In this document: positions 41,901-51,130 of the stretch, piece after piece
Layout of the letters: each line of letters opens with the position of its first letter
Position numbering within the stretch: the first letter of the stretch is position 1
Source: Paenibacillus validus NBRC 15382
GTDB lineage: Bacteria > Bacillota > Bacilli > Paenibacillales > NBRC-103111
NCBI RefSeq assembly: GCF_004000985.1
Contig: NZ_BIMH01000004.1
Coordinates: 150,458-214,457, forward strand
Reading direction: 5' to 3'
DNA length: 64,000 nucleotides
Program-made: the position numbers and the translations under genes
Notes under the pieces: generated by a model
The model's database searches: none
Told to the model about the DNA's origin: nothing
Seen by the model: the letters and a program-made list of their open reading frames with translations, nothing else

Positions 41901-43721
41901 TTACCCCGCGCTCTGCGAGTGCAAATACAGCTGCTCGTAGTAGCCGTGCAGCTCGAGCAGCCCGCGGTGGTCACCTTCCTCGACAACTTCGCCTTGGCGC
42001 ATGACGAGGATGCGGTCCGCCTGCATGATCGTGGACAGCCGGTGCGCAATGACAAGCGTCGTCCGGCCTTGCGAGACGACGTGCAGCGCGGACTGAATGA
42101 GCTGCTCCGTATGCGAGTCCAGATTGGCCGTCGCTTCGTCGAGAATCAAAATTTTCGGCTGGAACACGAGGATGCGCGCGAACGAAATCAACTGGCGCTC
42201 GCCCGCGGACAGCCCGCTGCCCCGTTCCGACAACCTCGTGTCGTAGCCGTCCTTCATGCGGCGGATGATCGCATCCGCTCCGACAAAGCGACAAGCGTCG
42301 ATGACGGCCTCGCGCGAGATCGATTCATCGAACAGGCGGACGTTGTCGACGATGCTGCCCGAGTACAAATACGGCTCCTGCTGCACAAGTCCGATCATCC
42401 GGTGCAGCGTCGCCTGCGGGATATCGCGAATGTCCGTACCGTCAATCTTCACGCTGCCCCGGGTCACGTCGTAAAACCGGCACAGCAAGCCGATCAGCGA
42501 GCTTTTGCCCGCGCCGGTCGTACCGACAATACCGATCATTTCGCCCGGCTGGATATGTAAATCGACATCGCGTAAGACCGGGACGCCTTCCTGATAAGCA
42601 AAGTGCACATGGTTAAAGTCAATCCTCCCGCGCACCGAACCCAGATCGATGTGGGCAGGCTTCGCCGCATCCCTCACCTCCGGCCGTTCCGAGAAAATAT
42701 GCCAGATCCGGTTCACCGACACCGTAGCCGATTGCAGCGTGTTCCACTGCTGCGTAATCGTGTTGATCGGCTGGAAAAACAGGCGGATGTACGTGATGAA
42801 CGCATACAACACGCCGAATTCGATACTTTTGTCGAACACGGCGATGCCGCCGAGCCACGTGACGAATGCGACCGACAAGTTGCCGAGCATATCGAACGAG
42901 CGGTTAAACAGGACGCTCGTGCGGATCTCGCGCAAATTCGAGCGATAGTAGCTGCGGTTTTTATCGGTAAACTGCCCCTGCTGCTCCTGTTCCTGATGGA
43001 ACGCTTGAATGACATTCATCCCGGCCAAATTCTCGGCGACGAACGCCACCATACGCGATAAATTCGTCCGCGCCATCTGGTACGTCTTGCGCATATACGA
43101 GCGGAAAGAGACGGCAATCAGCGCGATCACCGGCAACAGAATCAAGCAGTACAAGGTCAGCTCCACGTCCAGCTGAAACATCATCACGATGATAAACACC
43201 AGCGTCATCCCGTCGCGCACCAGACTTAAGAGCACTTGATTAAAAAATTGGTTCAACGTCTCGGTGTCGCTCGACACGTGCGTGATCAAGCTCCCGCTCG
43301 GCATCCGGTCGAAGTAGGACATCGACAGCTTCGAGATGTGCTCGAACAGCTCCTTGCGGATTGTCGCGACGATGCTCTGTCCGGCGTGCTGGAGCAAATT
43401 GTTCTGCAAGTACGTGAACAGCAAGCTCGTCAACGACAATCCCAAATAGACGGCGCTGATCATCACCAGCGTCCCGTAATTCGTATCCCCGATCATGAGA
43501 TGATCGTCGATCGCGATTTTGACCAAGAACGGCTGGAGCAAGTCGGCGGCGATCGCCAGCAGCACACAGACGACCATCAAGCCGAACGTCAACCGGTGCG
43601 GCTTCGCGTAGCCGAGCAAGATACGAAACGCCGACTTATACTGCGTCGGCGTCTCCGGAGCGCCGTCCATGGTCGAATCCCTTCTAGGATCCGGAACCGG
43701 GCGTCCGAATTCCTTCGGCAT
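41901..43721 (-). CDS. ABC exporter half-transporter (BmrD/YheH-like, catalytic-site subunit)
   Basis: 606 residues: six-helix membrane domain (about 30-320) fused to an ATP-binding domain with Walker A GTTGAGKSS, signature LSAGERQ (degenerate, usual LSGGQ), Walker B ILILDEATANLD with the catalytic Glu, and the His switch IAHR. The ATG at 43721 has GAGGAGGGG upstream and overlaps the first subunit by 38 bases. Together they form a heterodimeric exporter; B. subtilis BmrCD/YheIH exports drugs. The substrate is unknown. Confidence 0.92.
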   Translation of the reverse strand: MPKEFGRPVPDPRRDSTMDGAPETPTQYKSAFRILLGYAKPHRLTFGLMVVCVLLAIAADLLQPFLVKIAIDDHLMIGDTNYGTLVMISAVYLGLSLTSLLFTYLQNNLLQHAGQSIVATIRKELFEHISKLSMSYFDRMPSGSLITHVSSDTETLNQFFNQVLLSLVRDGMTLVFIIVMMFQLDVELTLYCLILLPVIALIAVSFRSYMRKTYQMARTNLSRMVAFVAENLAGMNVIQAFHQEQEQQGQFTDKNRSYYRSNLREIRTSVLFNRSFDMLGNLSVAFVTWLGGIAVFDKSIEFGVLYAFITYIRLFFQPINTITQQWNTLQSATVSVNRIWHIFSERPEVRDAAKPAHIDLGSVRGRIDFNHVHFAYQEGVPVLRDVDLHIQPGEMIGIVGTTGAGKSSLIGLLCRFYDVTRGSVKIDGTDIRDIPQATLHRMIGLVQQEPYLYSGSIVDNVRLFDESISREAVIDACRFVGADAIIRRMKDGYDTRLSERGSGLSAGERQLISFARILVFQPKILILDEATANLDSHTEQLIQSALHVVSQGRTTLVIAHRLSTIMQADRILVMRQGEVVEEGDHRGLLELHGYYEQLYLHSQSAG

Positions 43722-45459
43722 AGTGGCTCCCCTCCTCTTGAATGGCGTGTAAAACCGCATAAATCCCCGGCTGAGCCAGCAGCTGCTGATGAGTTCCCCG
43801 CTGCACGATGCGCCCTTCGTCCATCACGATAATTTCGTCGGCGTGCTGAAGCGCGCTGATCCGATGCGCGATCAATATCGTCGTCTTGTTCCGGCGCTCG
43901 GCGCGGATGGTCTCGATTATTGCCTTCTCCGTTACCGCGTCGACCGCGCTCACGCTGTCGTCGAGAATCAGAATCGGCGAATTTTTGATCAAGCCGCGGG
44001 CCAGGCTTGTTCGCTGCCGCTGCCCGCCGGATAACGTTACCCCGCGCTCGCCGAGCATCGTCTCGAACTGATCGGGGAAAGCGATAATACTGGCGTAAAT
44101 TTGCGCTTGCTTCGCCGCGCGTTCCACCTCGCCAAGCGACGAGTCCCGGCGGTAGAAGGCAATATTGTCGCGAATCGTCGTGCTGAACAGGAACCCTTCC
44201 TGCGGCACATAGGCGATTTGCGTCCGCAAGCTTTCCAGCGTCATCTCGCGGATGTCGACGCCGCCGATGCGGATCGCGCCGGCCGGCGGATCGTAGATGC
44301 GCAGCAACAGCTTCGCCAGCGTCGTCTTGCCGCTCCCCGTCTTGCCGATGATACCGAGCGTCTTGCCCGGCTCAATCGTCAAGTCGATGCCGTGCAGCGC
44401 ATCCTTGGCCGCATCCGGATAAGCGAACGACAAGCCGCTGACGCGAATGCCCGAGCGGTCTAAATTGACCGGCTTCGCTCCCTCATCTTCCGCAATGTCA
44501 GCCGGCCGCGCCAGCAGGTCGTTGATCCGTTCCAACGAGGCCCGCGACCGCAGGACCGTGTTGATGACATTGCCGATCTGCTGCAGCGGGTTGACCATCA
44601 TCCGGATGTACAGCGTCAGCGCGACGAAATTACCGAGCGTAATGCGGTTTTCGATGGTCAAATACCCGCCGTATGCGATCGTCACGACAAGTGAAAGCGC
44701 GCCGAGAAACGGGATGATCGCCTGGAATAACGACGATACCCGTACCAGGCGCAGCTGGTTGTCGCGAATGCGGTCCACGGACTCCCCGAAGCGCCTGATC
44801 ATAATCGGCTCGACGGCGAATTTCTTGGTCACGCGGATGCCGGCGAACTGCTCCTCCGCCGACTCGGTCATCTTCCCAAGCGATTCCTGTACGCTTAAGG
44901 ATCGAATACGGATGACAGGCCCAAGCTTGACAACGACGAACGGGATGATCAGCAGCGGCGCGATACAGACGGCGATCAAATAAAGCGGGATCGCGCTGAT
45001 TGCCATCATCGTGACGGCGGCCGCAATCAGCATGACCGCGTTTGTCGTCTGATTGATCCCGAGCGAGATCGATTCCCGAATGGAGGTTACATCGTTCATC
45101 ACGTAGCTGAGCAGCTTGCCGACCCCGTGCTGCGAATAGAAGCTTTCGCTCAGCTGCGTGAAATGGTCGAACAGCTTTTTGCGGGTCACAAACTCGAAAT
45201 AACGTCCGATCCGCATAATGATGTACTGGCCGACACCCCCGAACAACGCGAACGTCACCCCGATGCCAAGCAGCATCAAGCTGTAATCGACGATGACGGG
45301 CGGTGTTAACTCTGCCCGCTGCAGCTGATCCGTAAAGCTGCCGAGCAGCTTCGGGTAGTAGGACTGAACAATGTTGGCCGTCGCAATGAGCGCGATTGCA
45401 AACGCAAACTGACGCCACTTGGATCGTACGAAATCGAACAATAATCGTTCTGAACTCAA
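43684..45459 (-). CDS. ABC exporter half-transporter (BmrC/YheI-like, degenerate-site subunit)
   Basis: 591 residues. Membrane domain (about 15-300), Walker A GKTGSGKTT, a perfect signature LSGGQRQ, but the Walker B ends ILILDDSVSAVD: the catalytic Glu is Asp. In BmrC/TM287-type heterodimers this marks the non-hydrolysing site. The gene order (degenerate subunit first, overlapping the second) is the same as yheI-yheH. The start codon is TTG at 45459 with AGGA upstream; a parallel GTG at 45469 lies in a different frame. Confidence 0.9.
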   Translation of the reverse strand: MSSERLLFDFVRSKWRQFAFAIALIATANIVQSYYPKLLGSFTDQLQRAELTPPVIVDYSLMLLGIGVTFALFGGVGQYIIMRIGRYFEFVTRKKLFDHFTQLSESFYSQHGVGKLLSYVMNDVTSIRESISLGINQTTNAVMLIAAAVTMMAISAIPLYLIAVCIAPLLIIPFVVVKLGPVIRIRSLSVQESLGKMTESAEEQFAGIRVTKKFAVEPIMIRRFGESVDRIRDNQLRLVRVSSLFQAIIPFLGALSLVVTIAYGGYLTIENRITLGNFVALTLYIRMMVNPLQQIGNVINTVLRSRASLERINDLLARPADIAEDEGAKPVNLDRSGIRVSGLSFAYPDAAKDALHGIDLTIEPGKTLGIIGKTGSGKTTLAKLLLRIYDPPAGAIRIGGVDIREMTLESLRTQIAYVPQEGFLFSTTIRDNIAFYRRDSSLGEVERAAKQAQIYASIIAFPDQFETMLGERGVTLSGGQRQRTSLARGLIKNSPILILDDSVSAVDAVTEKAIIETIRAERRNKTTILIAHRISALQHADEIIVMDEGRIVQRGTHQQLLAQPGIYAVLHAIQEEGSHYAEGIRTPGSGS

Positions 45460-45890
45460 GACGCGTCACATCCTATGGGTGGTTTTGGGCGGTCGTTCGA
45501 CCAGAACCCAACCGACTGTCGGTCCTGGAGGTTGATTCGGCCGCACTTCATTCGGAGCAACGGCATCATGGCCGCCCGCTGCGGCCCTTGCATCCGCGAA
45601 GCCTGCAGCCCGGGAATCTGATGAAAACGGTTTATGCCGATCATAAGCTGCTTCAATATTTTAACATACGATCCGCCTCTGCTGAACACCTTGCGAAAAA
45701 AGTTCCGCCCGATGAGCCTAGCGCGTGGCGCGATGACGAGGCGACACAGACGACCGCCATTGTACATGGGCTTCAACAGGGGATGAGTGCGGGGCCAAAA
45801 ATAAAAGCAAGCCGCCCCCTTGTCCCGCATAGATTAGACCGATAAGCACTAACAAGGATACAAGCACTTAATCCATACACATGGAGGGGA
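45460..45890. other. gene-free interval
   Basis: About 430 bases between the divergent ABC exporter and the TSUP gene. Open frames occur on both strands, but none has a ribosome site or recognisable sequence. No clear promoter pair or hairpin was found. Confidence 0.5.
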
Positions 45891-45896
45891 TGCCTT

Positions 45897-46658
45897 ATCG
45901 AACCCAGCCTTATCCTGATCGGCGCCTTCGTCGGGATGCTCGTCGGACTGACAGGCGTTGGCGGAGCCGCACTCTTAACGCCGCTTCTCATCACCATTGG
46001 CGTACAGCCGGCAGTGGCCGTCGCCACTGATTTATTTTACAGCTCGGTCACGAAGCTGTTCGGCAGCGTTCAGCATGTCCGGCAACAAACCGTAAACCTG
46101 CCGTTAGTGAAGCAATTCGCGCTAGGCAGCCTACCGGGCGCCGCGGCTTCGATCCTGCTGCTGAAAACATACCCGCCCCTGCATGCCTATCAAGATACGA
46201 TCATCAGGAATACGCTCGGGATTATGCTCATTGTCGTTGCGCTGCTTAATTTGGTCAAGCTGTGGCTGGGGGACGAAGCCACCGGCGCCATTCAAGACAA
46301 GCCGCTGGAAGGGAAGCTGGTCCTGACGATCAGCATCGGCTTTGTCCTCGGTTTTCTGGTCGGCCTCACTTCCATCGGCTCAGGCTCGTTGTTTGCGCTG
46401 GCGATGATGTTCTTTTACCGGCTTACCGCCGCCGAGCTCGTCGGCACCGACATCGTCCATGCCTTCCTGCTCGTGTCGGCGGCAGGCCTCATGCATGCGG
46501 GTCTCGGGCATATCCATTACGGACTTGCTTTCCAGCTGCTGATCGGCTCGGTTCCGGGCGTTCTACTCGGAAGCCGTCTCTCGGCGAAAATCCCGGCGAA
46601 GCCGCTGCGCACCGCCATGGCCGCCATCATTCTGCTCAGCGGCATCAAGCTGCTGTAA
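45897..46658 (+). CDS. TSUP (TauE/SafE) family permease
   Basis: 253 residues if started at 45897, with about eight membrane helices in two repeats: GMLVGLTGVGGAALLTPLL, then FLVGLTSIGSGSLFALAMM. The family exports or imports small sulfur anions or other anions. The start is odd: GGAGGGG (45883-45889) lies 7 bases before an in-frame ATC (45897), and the first helix IEPSLILIGAFVGML begins there. The first in-frame ATG (45936) would cut this helix in half. Non-ATG initiation or a point change in the start codon is likely. Confidence 0.8.
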   Translation: MEPSLILIGAFVGMLVGLTGVGGAALLTPLLITIGVQPAVAVATDLFYSSVTKLFGSVQHVRQQTVNLPLVKQFALGSLPGAAASILLLKTYPPLHAYQDTIIRNTLGIMLIVVALLNLVKLWLGDEATGAIQDKPLEGKLVLTISIGFVLGFLVGLTSIGSGSLFALAMMFFYRLTAAELVGTDIVHAFLLVSAAGLMHAGLGHIHYGLAFQLLIGSVPGVLLGSRLSAKIPAKPLRTAMAAIILLSGIKLL

Positions 46659-46662
46659 TCCC

Positions 46663-47016
46663 TTGACCTCTGTGCCCTGGACCTTATTCGCCATCGGGAC
46701 CGGGGCGATCCTTTTATTCTCGATCGGTTTGGCCACAGCGACCGTCGGCTTCTGGATCACCCGGATCGCCGAGCTGCAGAACATCACCGAGGACGCCGCC
46801 CGCACGGCCGCGCAATATCCGCTTGCGCTCTATCCCAAGTGGCTGCAATCGCTGCTCCTTGTCGTCGTGCCGGTCGGCTTCGTCAGTTACGTCCCTTCTC
46901 TTTACATTGTGCGGGGCGAATACGGCGTCTGGCTGCTTGCGGGGACGGCATTGGCCGCTCTTCTGTGCTTGGCGGGCAGCTTGGCGTTCTGGCGGTACGG
47001 ATTAACAAAGTATTAA
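46663..47016 (+). pseudogene. C-terminal fragment of a COG3694-type ABC permease
   Basis: The frame from 46663 (TTG) encodes 117 residues that look like the last 40 percent of an ABC-2-type permease of the COG3694/DUF990 class: FWITRIAELQNITEDAARTA, QYPLALYPKWLQ, VVVPVGFVSYVPSLYIVRG. Full members have about 260 residues and six helices; here the first half is missing and the TSUP gene stops 4 bases upstream. The partner ATPase gene follows, itself frameshifted. The transporter is therefore not functional as encoded here. Confidence 0.75.
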
Positions 47017-47048
47017 AGTACGGGGAGTTAGGGAGGCGGCAATAAACC

Positions 47049-48035
47049 TTGAGCGCTCCATCGAGGATAGAAGTCAATCATATGTCTAAGCCATTTAAAA
47101 CCCCTGTCGTTCGCGAAGGTCCATGGGCCGGGCTGCGCACGTTGTTCTCCCGCGAATATCGGGTGAAGGAAGCGGTGCGCGATATCAGCTTCTCGATCGA
47201 ACCGGGCGAGTTCGTCGGGTACATCGGTCCGAACGGCGCCGGCAAATCGACGACGATCAAGATGCTGACCGGCATCCGGCATCCGACGTCCGGCACGGTG
47301 CGCATCGGCGGGGACAGCCCTCATCGGGACCGGCGGCGCGTCGTCCGCCGGCTCGGCGTCGTGTTCGGACAGCGCAGCCAGCTGTGGTGGGATTTGCCGG
47401 TTAAAGACTCGTTCGATATTTTAGCGGAGATGTACCGGGTCGAGAGCTCGGTAAAACGCCGTCGGCTCAAGGAGCTGTCGGACCTGCTCGACTTGCGTGA
47501 ATTTTGGGAGACGCCGGTGCGCAAGCTGTCGCTCGGCCAGCGGATGCGCGCCGATTTGGCGGCGGCCCTGCTGCATGACCCCGACCTGCTATTCCTTGAC
47601 GAGCCCACGATCGGGCTGGACGTCTCGGCGAAGCGGAACATCCGTGCATTCCTGAAGACGCTGAACCGCGACTTCGGCAAAACCGTCCTGCTCACGACTC
47701 ACGATATGGACGACATCGAACAGCTGTGCGGCCGGGTGATGGTCATCAACCATGGCAGGCTCGCCTATGACGGCACGACCCGTCAGCTCCGCGAGATGAT
47801 CGGACTGCCGACCGTCATCCGCGGCGCCTTCCACATTCCGGCGCCGTCCGAGACGGAATCGCTGCCGTTCCGCATCGCCGAAACGTCGGAAAGCGGGGTC
47901 GTCATCGAGGGCAACCGGCAGGACGCGAAAGCGATGGACATGCTGCGGGAGCTGAGCCGCTGGGGCGAAACCCGACGATATTCTTATGGAGGACCCGGCT
48001 TTCGAAGACGTGATTCATCGCGTTTACTAGCCTAA
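47049..48035 (+). CDS. ABC-2-type ATPase (COG4586/NatA-like), C-terminus frameshifted
   Basis: 328 residues. Walker A GPNGAGKSTT, signature KLSLGQRMRADLAAALLH, Walker B LLFLDEPTIGLD, and the SQLWWDLPVKDSF block typical of COG4586. Near 47965-47977 the frame shifts: the encoded tail is YSYGGPGFRRRDSSRLLA, while the +1 frame reads DILMEDPAFEDVIHRVY and stops at 48030, the normal family ending. So one base was gained or two lost. The start is TTG 47049 after GGGAGG (12 bases). With only a permease fragment upstream, the system is decayed. Confidence 0.8.
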   Translation: MSAPSRIEVNHMSKPFKTPVVREGPWAGLRTLFSREYRVKEAVRDISFSIEPGEFVGYIGPNGAGKSTTIKMLTGIRHPTSGTVRIGGDSPHRDRRRVVRRLGVVFGQRSQLWWDLPVKDSFDILAEMYRVESSVKRRRLKELSDLLDLREFWETPVRKLSLGQRMRADLAAALLHDPDLLFLDEPTIGLDVSAKRNIRAFLKTLNRDFGKTVLLTTHDMDDIEQLCGRVMVINHGRLAYDGTTRQLREMIGLPTVIRGAFHIPAPSETESLPFRIAETSESGVVIEGNRQDAKAMDMLRELSRWGETRRYSYGGPGFRRRDSSRLLA

Positions 48036-48063
48036 CAACCGGGAGATAAGGGGCATCCGCTGT

Positions 48064-48104
48064 AAAAAAGCCGTTGAACTCCAGCTGGCCGGAGTTCAAC
48101 GGCT
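48064..48104 (-). terminator. terminator after the amino-acid permease gene
   Basis: Minus-strand stem GCCGTTGAACTCC/GGAGTTCAACGGC with six T residues. Confidence 0.9.
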
Positions 48105-48116
48105 TGTTCATCTTGT

Positions 48117-49580
48117 TCAGTCGGTCAGCTTACACTGCCCGAGCGGAACGACTTTCGTTTTATGCTTCAATTTATAGCCGATCCAGATGGCGGCAAACAA
48201 CGGCAGGCCGATGAACGAGGAAAGCAGGCCGTACCAATCGATTTCTTCCCCGGTTACCGCCGCATACCCTTGCCCGAACATGACGAACAAACAAAGCACC
48301 AAGGCAAATAACGGCCCGAACGGAAACCACTTGGCCTTGAACGGCAGCTCGCTCAGCGAGTGACCTTGCAACAGGAAGGCTTGGCGAAACCGGTAATGGC
48401 TGACGGCTATGCCGAGCCAGGCGAGAAACCCGCACATCCCCGACAAATTCAGCAGCCAAATGTACACGATCCCGTCGCCGAACAGCGAGGTGAAGAACGC
48501 GAGCATCCCGATCGCCGCCGTCACGGCAAGCGCCGCAACGGGTACGCCGCGGCGGTTCAACGACGCCAGCAGGCGCGGCGCCTTGCCTTCCTTGGCGAGC
48601 ACCCAGAGCATCCGAGTGGAGGCGTACATGCCCGAGTTCCCGGCGGACAACACCGAGGTCAGAATTATCGCGTTCATGACCGAAGCGGCGAACGCAAGAC
48701 CCGCATTTTGAAATACGATGGTAAACGGGCTGACCGCAATGTTAGCGACATCGCCGTTAATCAGAACCGGGTCCGTATACGAGATCAGCATCCCGATAAC
48801 GAAAATCGCAAGGATGTAGAACAGCAGGATGCGCCAAAACACTTGGCGGATCGCTTTCGGAATGTTGACACGCGGGTTATCGCTCTCCCCTGCCGCAATC
48901 CCGATCAGCTCCGTCCCTTGGAAGGAGAAGCCTGCCGCCATAAAGACGCCGAGCACCGCCATGAAGCCTCCGTGAAACGGCGCGTCGCCTTCCGTAAAAT
49001 GACGGAAGCCTATGGCCTCGCCGCCGATAATGCCGACGATCATCAACAGGCCGACGCCGATGAAAACGATAACCGTCACCACTTTAATGAGCGCAAACCA
49101 GTATTCCGATTCCCCGTACCCCCGTACGGACAAGTAATTGAGCCCGAACATGAAAGCCAGAAACAGGACGGACCATGGCAGCGACGGCGTATCCGGAAAC
49201 CAAAACTTCATTATAAGCCCGGCCGCCGACAGCTCCGCCGCGATCGTAACCGCCCAGTTGAACCAATAGTTCCATCCCAGCGCAAAACCGAGCGCCGGAT
49301 CGACAAACCGGCCGGCATAGGTGCTGAAAGAGCCGGATACCGGCATCCATGCCGCCATCTCGCCCAAGCTCGTCATCAGGAAATAAACCATTAAACCGAT
49401 CGCCGAATAGGCCAGCAAGGCCCCGCCCGGACCGGCGGAATGAATCGCCCCTCCGCTGGCCAGGAACAGTCCGGTACCGATCGATCCCCCGATCGAGATC
49501 ATCGTCAAATGGCGGGCCTTCAATCCGCGCTTCAATTCGTTCGCCCGCTGCGGCGCTGCTGTGTGCTTCTTGTTGTCCAT
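48117..49580 (-). CDS. APC-family amino-acid permease (LysP-like)
   Basis: 487 residues and twelve membrane helices. LTMISIGGSIGTGLFLASGG (helix 1 unwound segment), FSFQGTELIGIAAGESDNP and MNAIILTSVLSAGNSGMYAS are typical of the amino-acid transporter family near LysP/GabP; lysine is a reasonable substrate guess. The ATG at 49580 has GGGGGA upstream; the frame stays open 21 codons further. No lysine riboswitch was found in the short leader. Confidence 0.88.
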   Translation of the reverse strand: MDNKKHTAAPQRANELKRGLKARHLTMISIGGSIGTGLFLASGGAIHSAGPGGALLAYSAIGLMVYFLMTSLGEMAAWMPVSGSFSTYAGRFVDPALGFALGWNYWFNWAVTIAAELSAAGLIMKFWFPDTPSLPWSVLFLAFMFGLNYLSVRGYGESEYWFALIKVVTVIVFIGVGLLMIVGIIGGEAIGFRHFTEGDAPFHGGFMAVLGVFMAAGFSFQGTELIGIAAGESDNPRVNIPKAIRQVFWRILLFYILAIFVIGMLISYTDPVLINGDVANIAVSPFTIVFQNAGLAFAASVMNAIILTSVLSAGNSGMYASTRMLWVLAKEGKAPRLLASLNRRGVPVAALAVTAAIGMLAFFTSLFGDGIVYIWLLNLSGMCGFLAWLGIAVSHYRFRQAFLLQGHSLSELPFKAKWFPFGPLFALVLCLFVMFGQGYAAVTGEEIDWYGLLSSFIGLPLFAAIWIGYKLKHKTKVVPLGQCKLTD

Positions 49581-49776
49581 AGTCGTCCCCCGACATCGTT
49601 CGCCGTGATGCATTTTCTTGCTGCAATCAAGGGTCTTCGTCATGTTATGTTCTTCTTTTTACAAAACATTTATTAGTTTACGGAAAATTAGTCGGGGAAA
49701 CAATAAGTTAATTCTTCCAGAAATGATTCCAGCAGATCGGTCGGCCCCGCAGCGACCAAATCTTTCAGCGCTCATG

Positions 49777-49812
49777 AAAAAAAGCCCCCGATGGTCATGG
49801 TCATCAGGAGCT
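49777..49812 (-). terminator. terminator of the recycling operon
   Basis: Minus-strand stem AGCTCCTGATG/CATCGGGGGCT with seven T residues, 110 bases beyond the anmK stop. Confidence 0.85.
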
Positions 49813-49924
49813 TCGTCATCCACGATATACACGATATAACGATTTTGCAAACCGTTTTGATTGTTAGTCACGAGGTTCGGCCCCGTTGGGCTGACGTTTC
49901 GGGATGTTCACCTATTCGCCGGCG

Positions 49925-51130
49925 CTATTCCGGCAGCGCCAGCTTGCCCATGACCGTCTGCCGCGCGGCTCCCGTGGCGGACGGAAGATTGTTCGGCTCG
50001 CCGTGAAGCAGGTTGTTGCCGAACACGGCGAAGCAAATCGCTTCCTTGGCGTCATCCGAGACGCCAAGCGATGCAGCGGAGCGCACCCGCTGCCCCGGCA
50101 GCAGGTCGCCAAGCATGCGCAGCAGCGTCCGGTTGTGCGCGCCGCCGCCGCTGACGACGACCTCGGCGATCGCCTGGCCGGGCAGCACGAAGTCGCGATA
50201 GCTCTGCGCGATGCTGCGGGCGGTGAACGCCGTGAACGTGGCGACGATGTCCTCCGGCTGCAGGCCCGCCGCCCGCATGCGGGACATCCACGCGTTCGCA
50301 TACGCTTTGCCGAACAGCTCGCGGCCGGTCGTCTTGACCGGCTCCAGAGCGAAGTACGGATGACTCAGCATCTCGCCGAGCAGCGCCTCGTCTGGCCGTC
50401 CGGCCGCCGCCCAAGCGCCGTCCGCGTCATACGTCAGCCTGCCGTCCGTCAGCTCGAGCACGGCCTGATCGATCAGCATGTTGCCCGGCCCCGTATCGAA
50501 GGCCGTCACCTGCTCCGGCTTCGCGCCCGCGGGCAGCACCGCGCAGTTGCCGATGCCGCCGATATTTTGCGCGATGCGGCCGACGTGCTCGTCACGGAAC
50601 AGAATCAGGTCGCCATAAGGCGTAAGCGGGGCTCCCTGCCCGCCGACGGCCATATCGGCGGTGCGGTAATCGCCGGCGACCGGCCGGCCCGTCAGCTTCG
50701 CGAGCACCGACAGATCGCCGATCTGCAGCGTTGAGCGAACGCCGAACGGGTCGACCGCCGCTTCCGCCGCGACCGGGATATGCCAGATCGTCTGGCCGTG
50801 CGAACTGATCAGATCGATGTCCTCCAGCCGCAGCCCCGCGGCCGCGGCCGCTTCCCTCGCCGCCTCGGCAAAGCGCTCCGCCATGTAAAAGTTCATCGCG
50901 CATACGTCCGGCGTCGAAGAGTGATCCGGGCTGCAAAGCCGCTTCAGCTTCTCCCGAAGCGGTTCCTCATACCGGACGCTGTGATAATGCACCAGCTCGA
51001 TTCGCGAATCGAGCCCGCTTCCGGCGATCCTTACGACGGCGGCGTCGATCCCGTCGAGCGAGGTACCGGACATAAGCCCGACGATGAGACGCTCCGGCTT
51101 GTGTAAAGCGGCCTGCAGCCAATGGATCAT
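49925..51130 (-). CDS. anmK: anhydro-N-acetylmuramic acid kinase
   Basis: 401 residues. IVGLMSGTSLDGIDAAVV (ATP and sugar site), LTPYGDLILFRD, DTGPGNMLIDQAV and VVSGGGAHNRTL are the AnmK signatures. The enzyme opens 1,6-anhydroMurNAc and phosphorylates it to MurNAc-6-phosphate, which MurQ converts to GlcNAc-6-phosphate. AnhydroMurNAc comes from lytic transglycosylases. The ATG overlaps the nagZ stop (ATGA). It is the last gene of the recycling operon. Confidence 0.95.
   Translation of the reverse strand: MIHWLQAALHKPERLIVGLMSGTSLDGIDAAVVRIAGSGLDSRIELVHYHSVRYEEPLREKLKRLCSPDHSSTPDVCAMNFYMAERFAEAAREAAAAAGLRLEDIDLISSHGQTIWHIPVAAEAAVDPFGVRSTLQIGDLSVLAKLTGRPVAGDYRTADMAVGGQGAPLTPYGDLILFRDEHVGRIAQNIGGIGNCAVLPAGAKPEQVTAFDTGPGNMLIDQAVLELTDGRLTYDADGAWAAAGRPDEALLGEMLSHPYFALEPVKTTGRELFGKAYANAWMSRMRAAGLQPEDIVATFTAFTARSIAQSYRDFVLPGQAIAEVVVSGGGAHNRTLLRMLGDLLPGQRVRSAASLGVSDDAKEAICFAVFGNNLLHGEPNNLPSATGAARQTVMGKLALPE

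Noticed and set aside
45456..45845. Open frames on both strands in the 45.5-45.9 kb gap
   Set aside because: No ribosome sites, no recognisable domains, and unusual composition for this genome.
49581..49760. Lysine riboswitch before the LysP-like gene
   Set aside because: The leader is too short for the L-box and none of its conserved segments are visible.
49659..49871. 70-codon minus-strand frame with YIVYIVDDEAPDD
   Set aside because: It runs through the anmK terminator hairpin and has no ribosome site.
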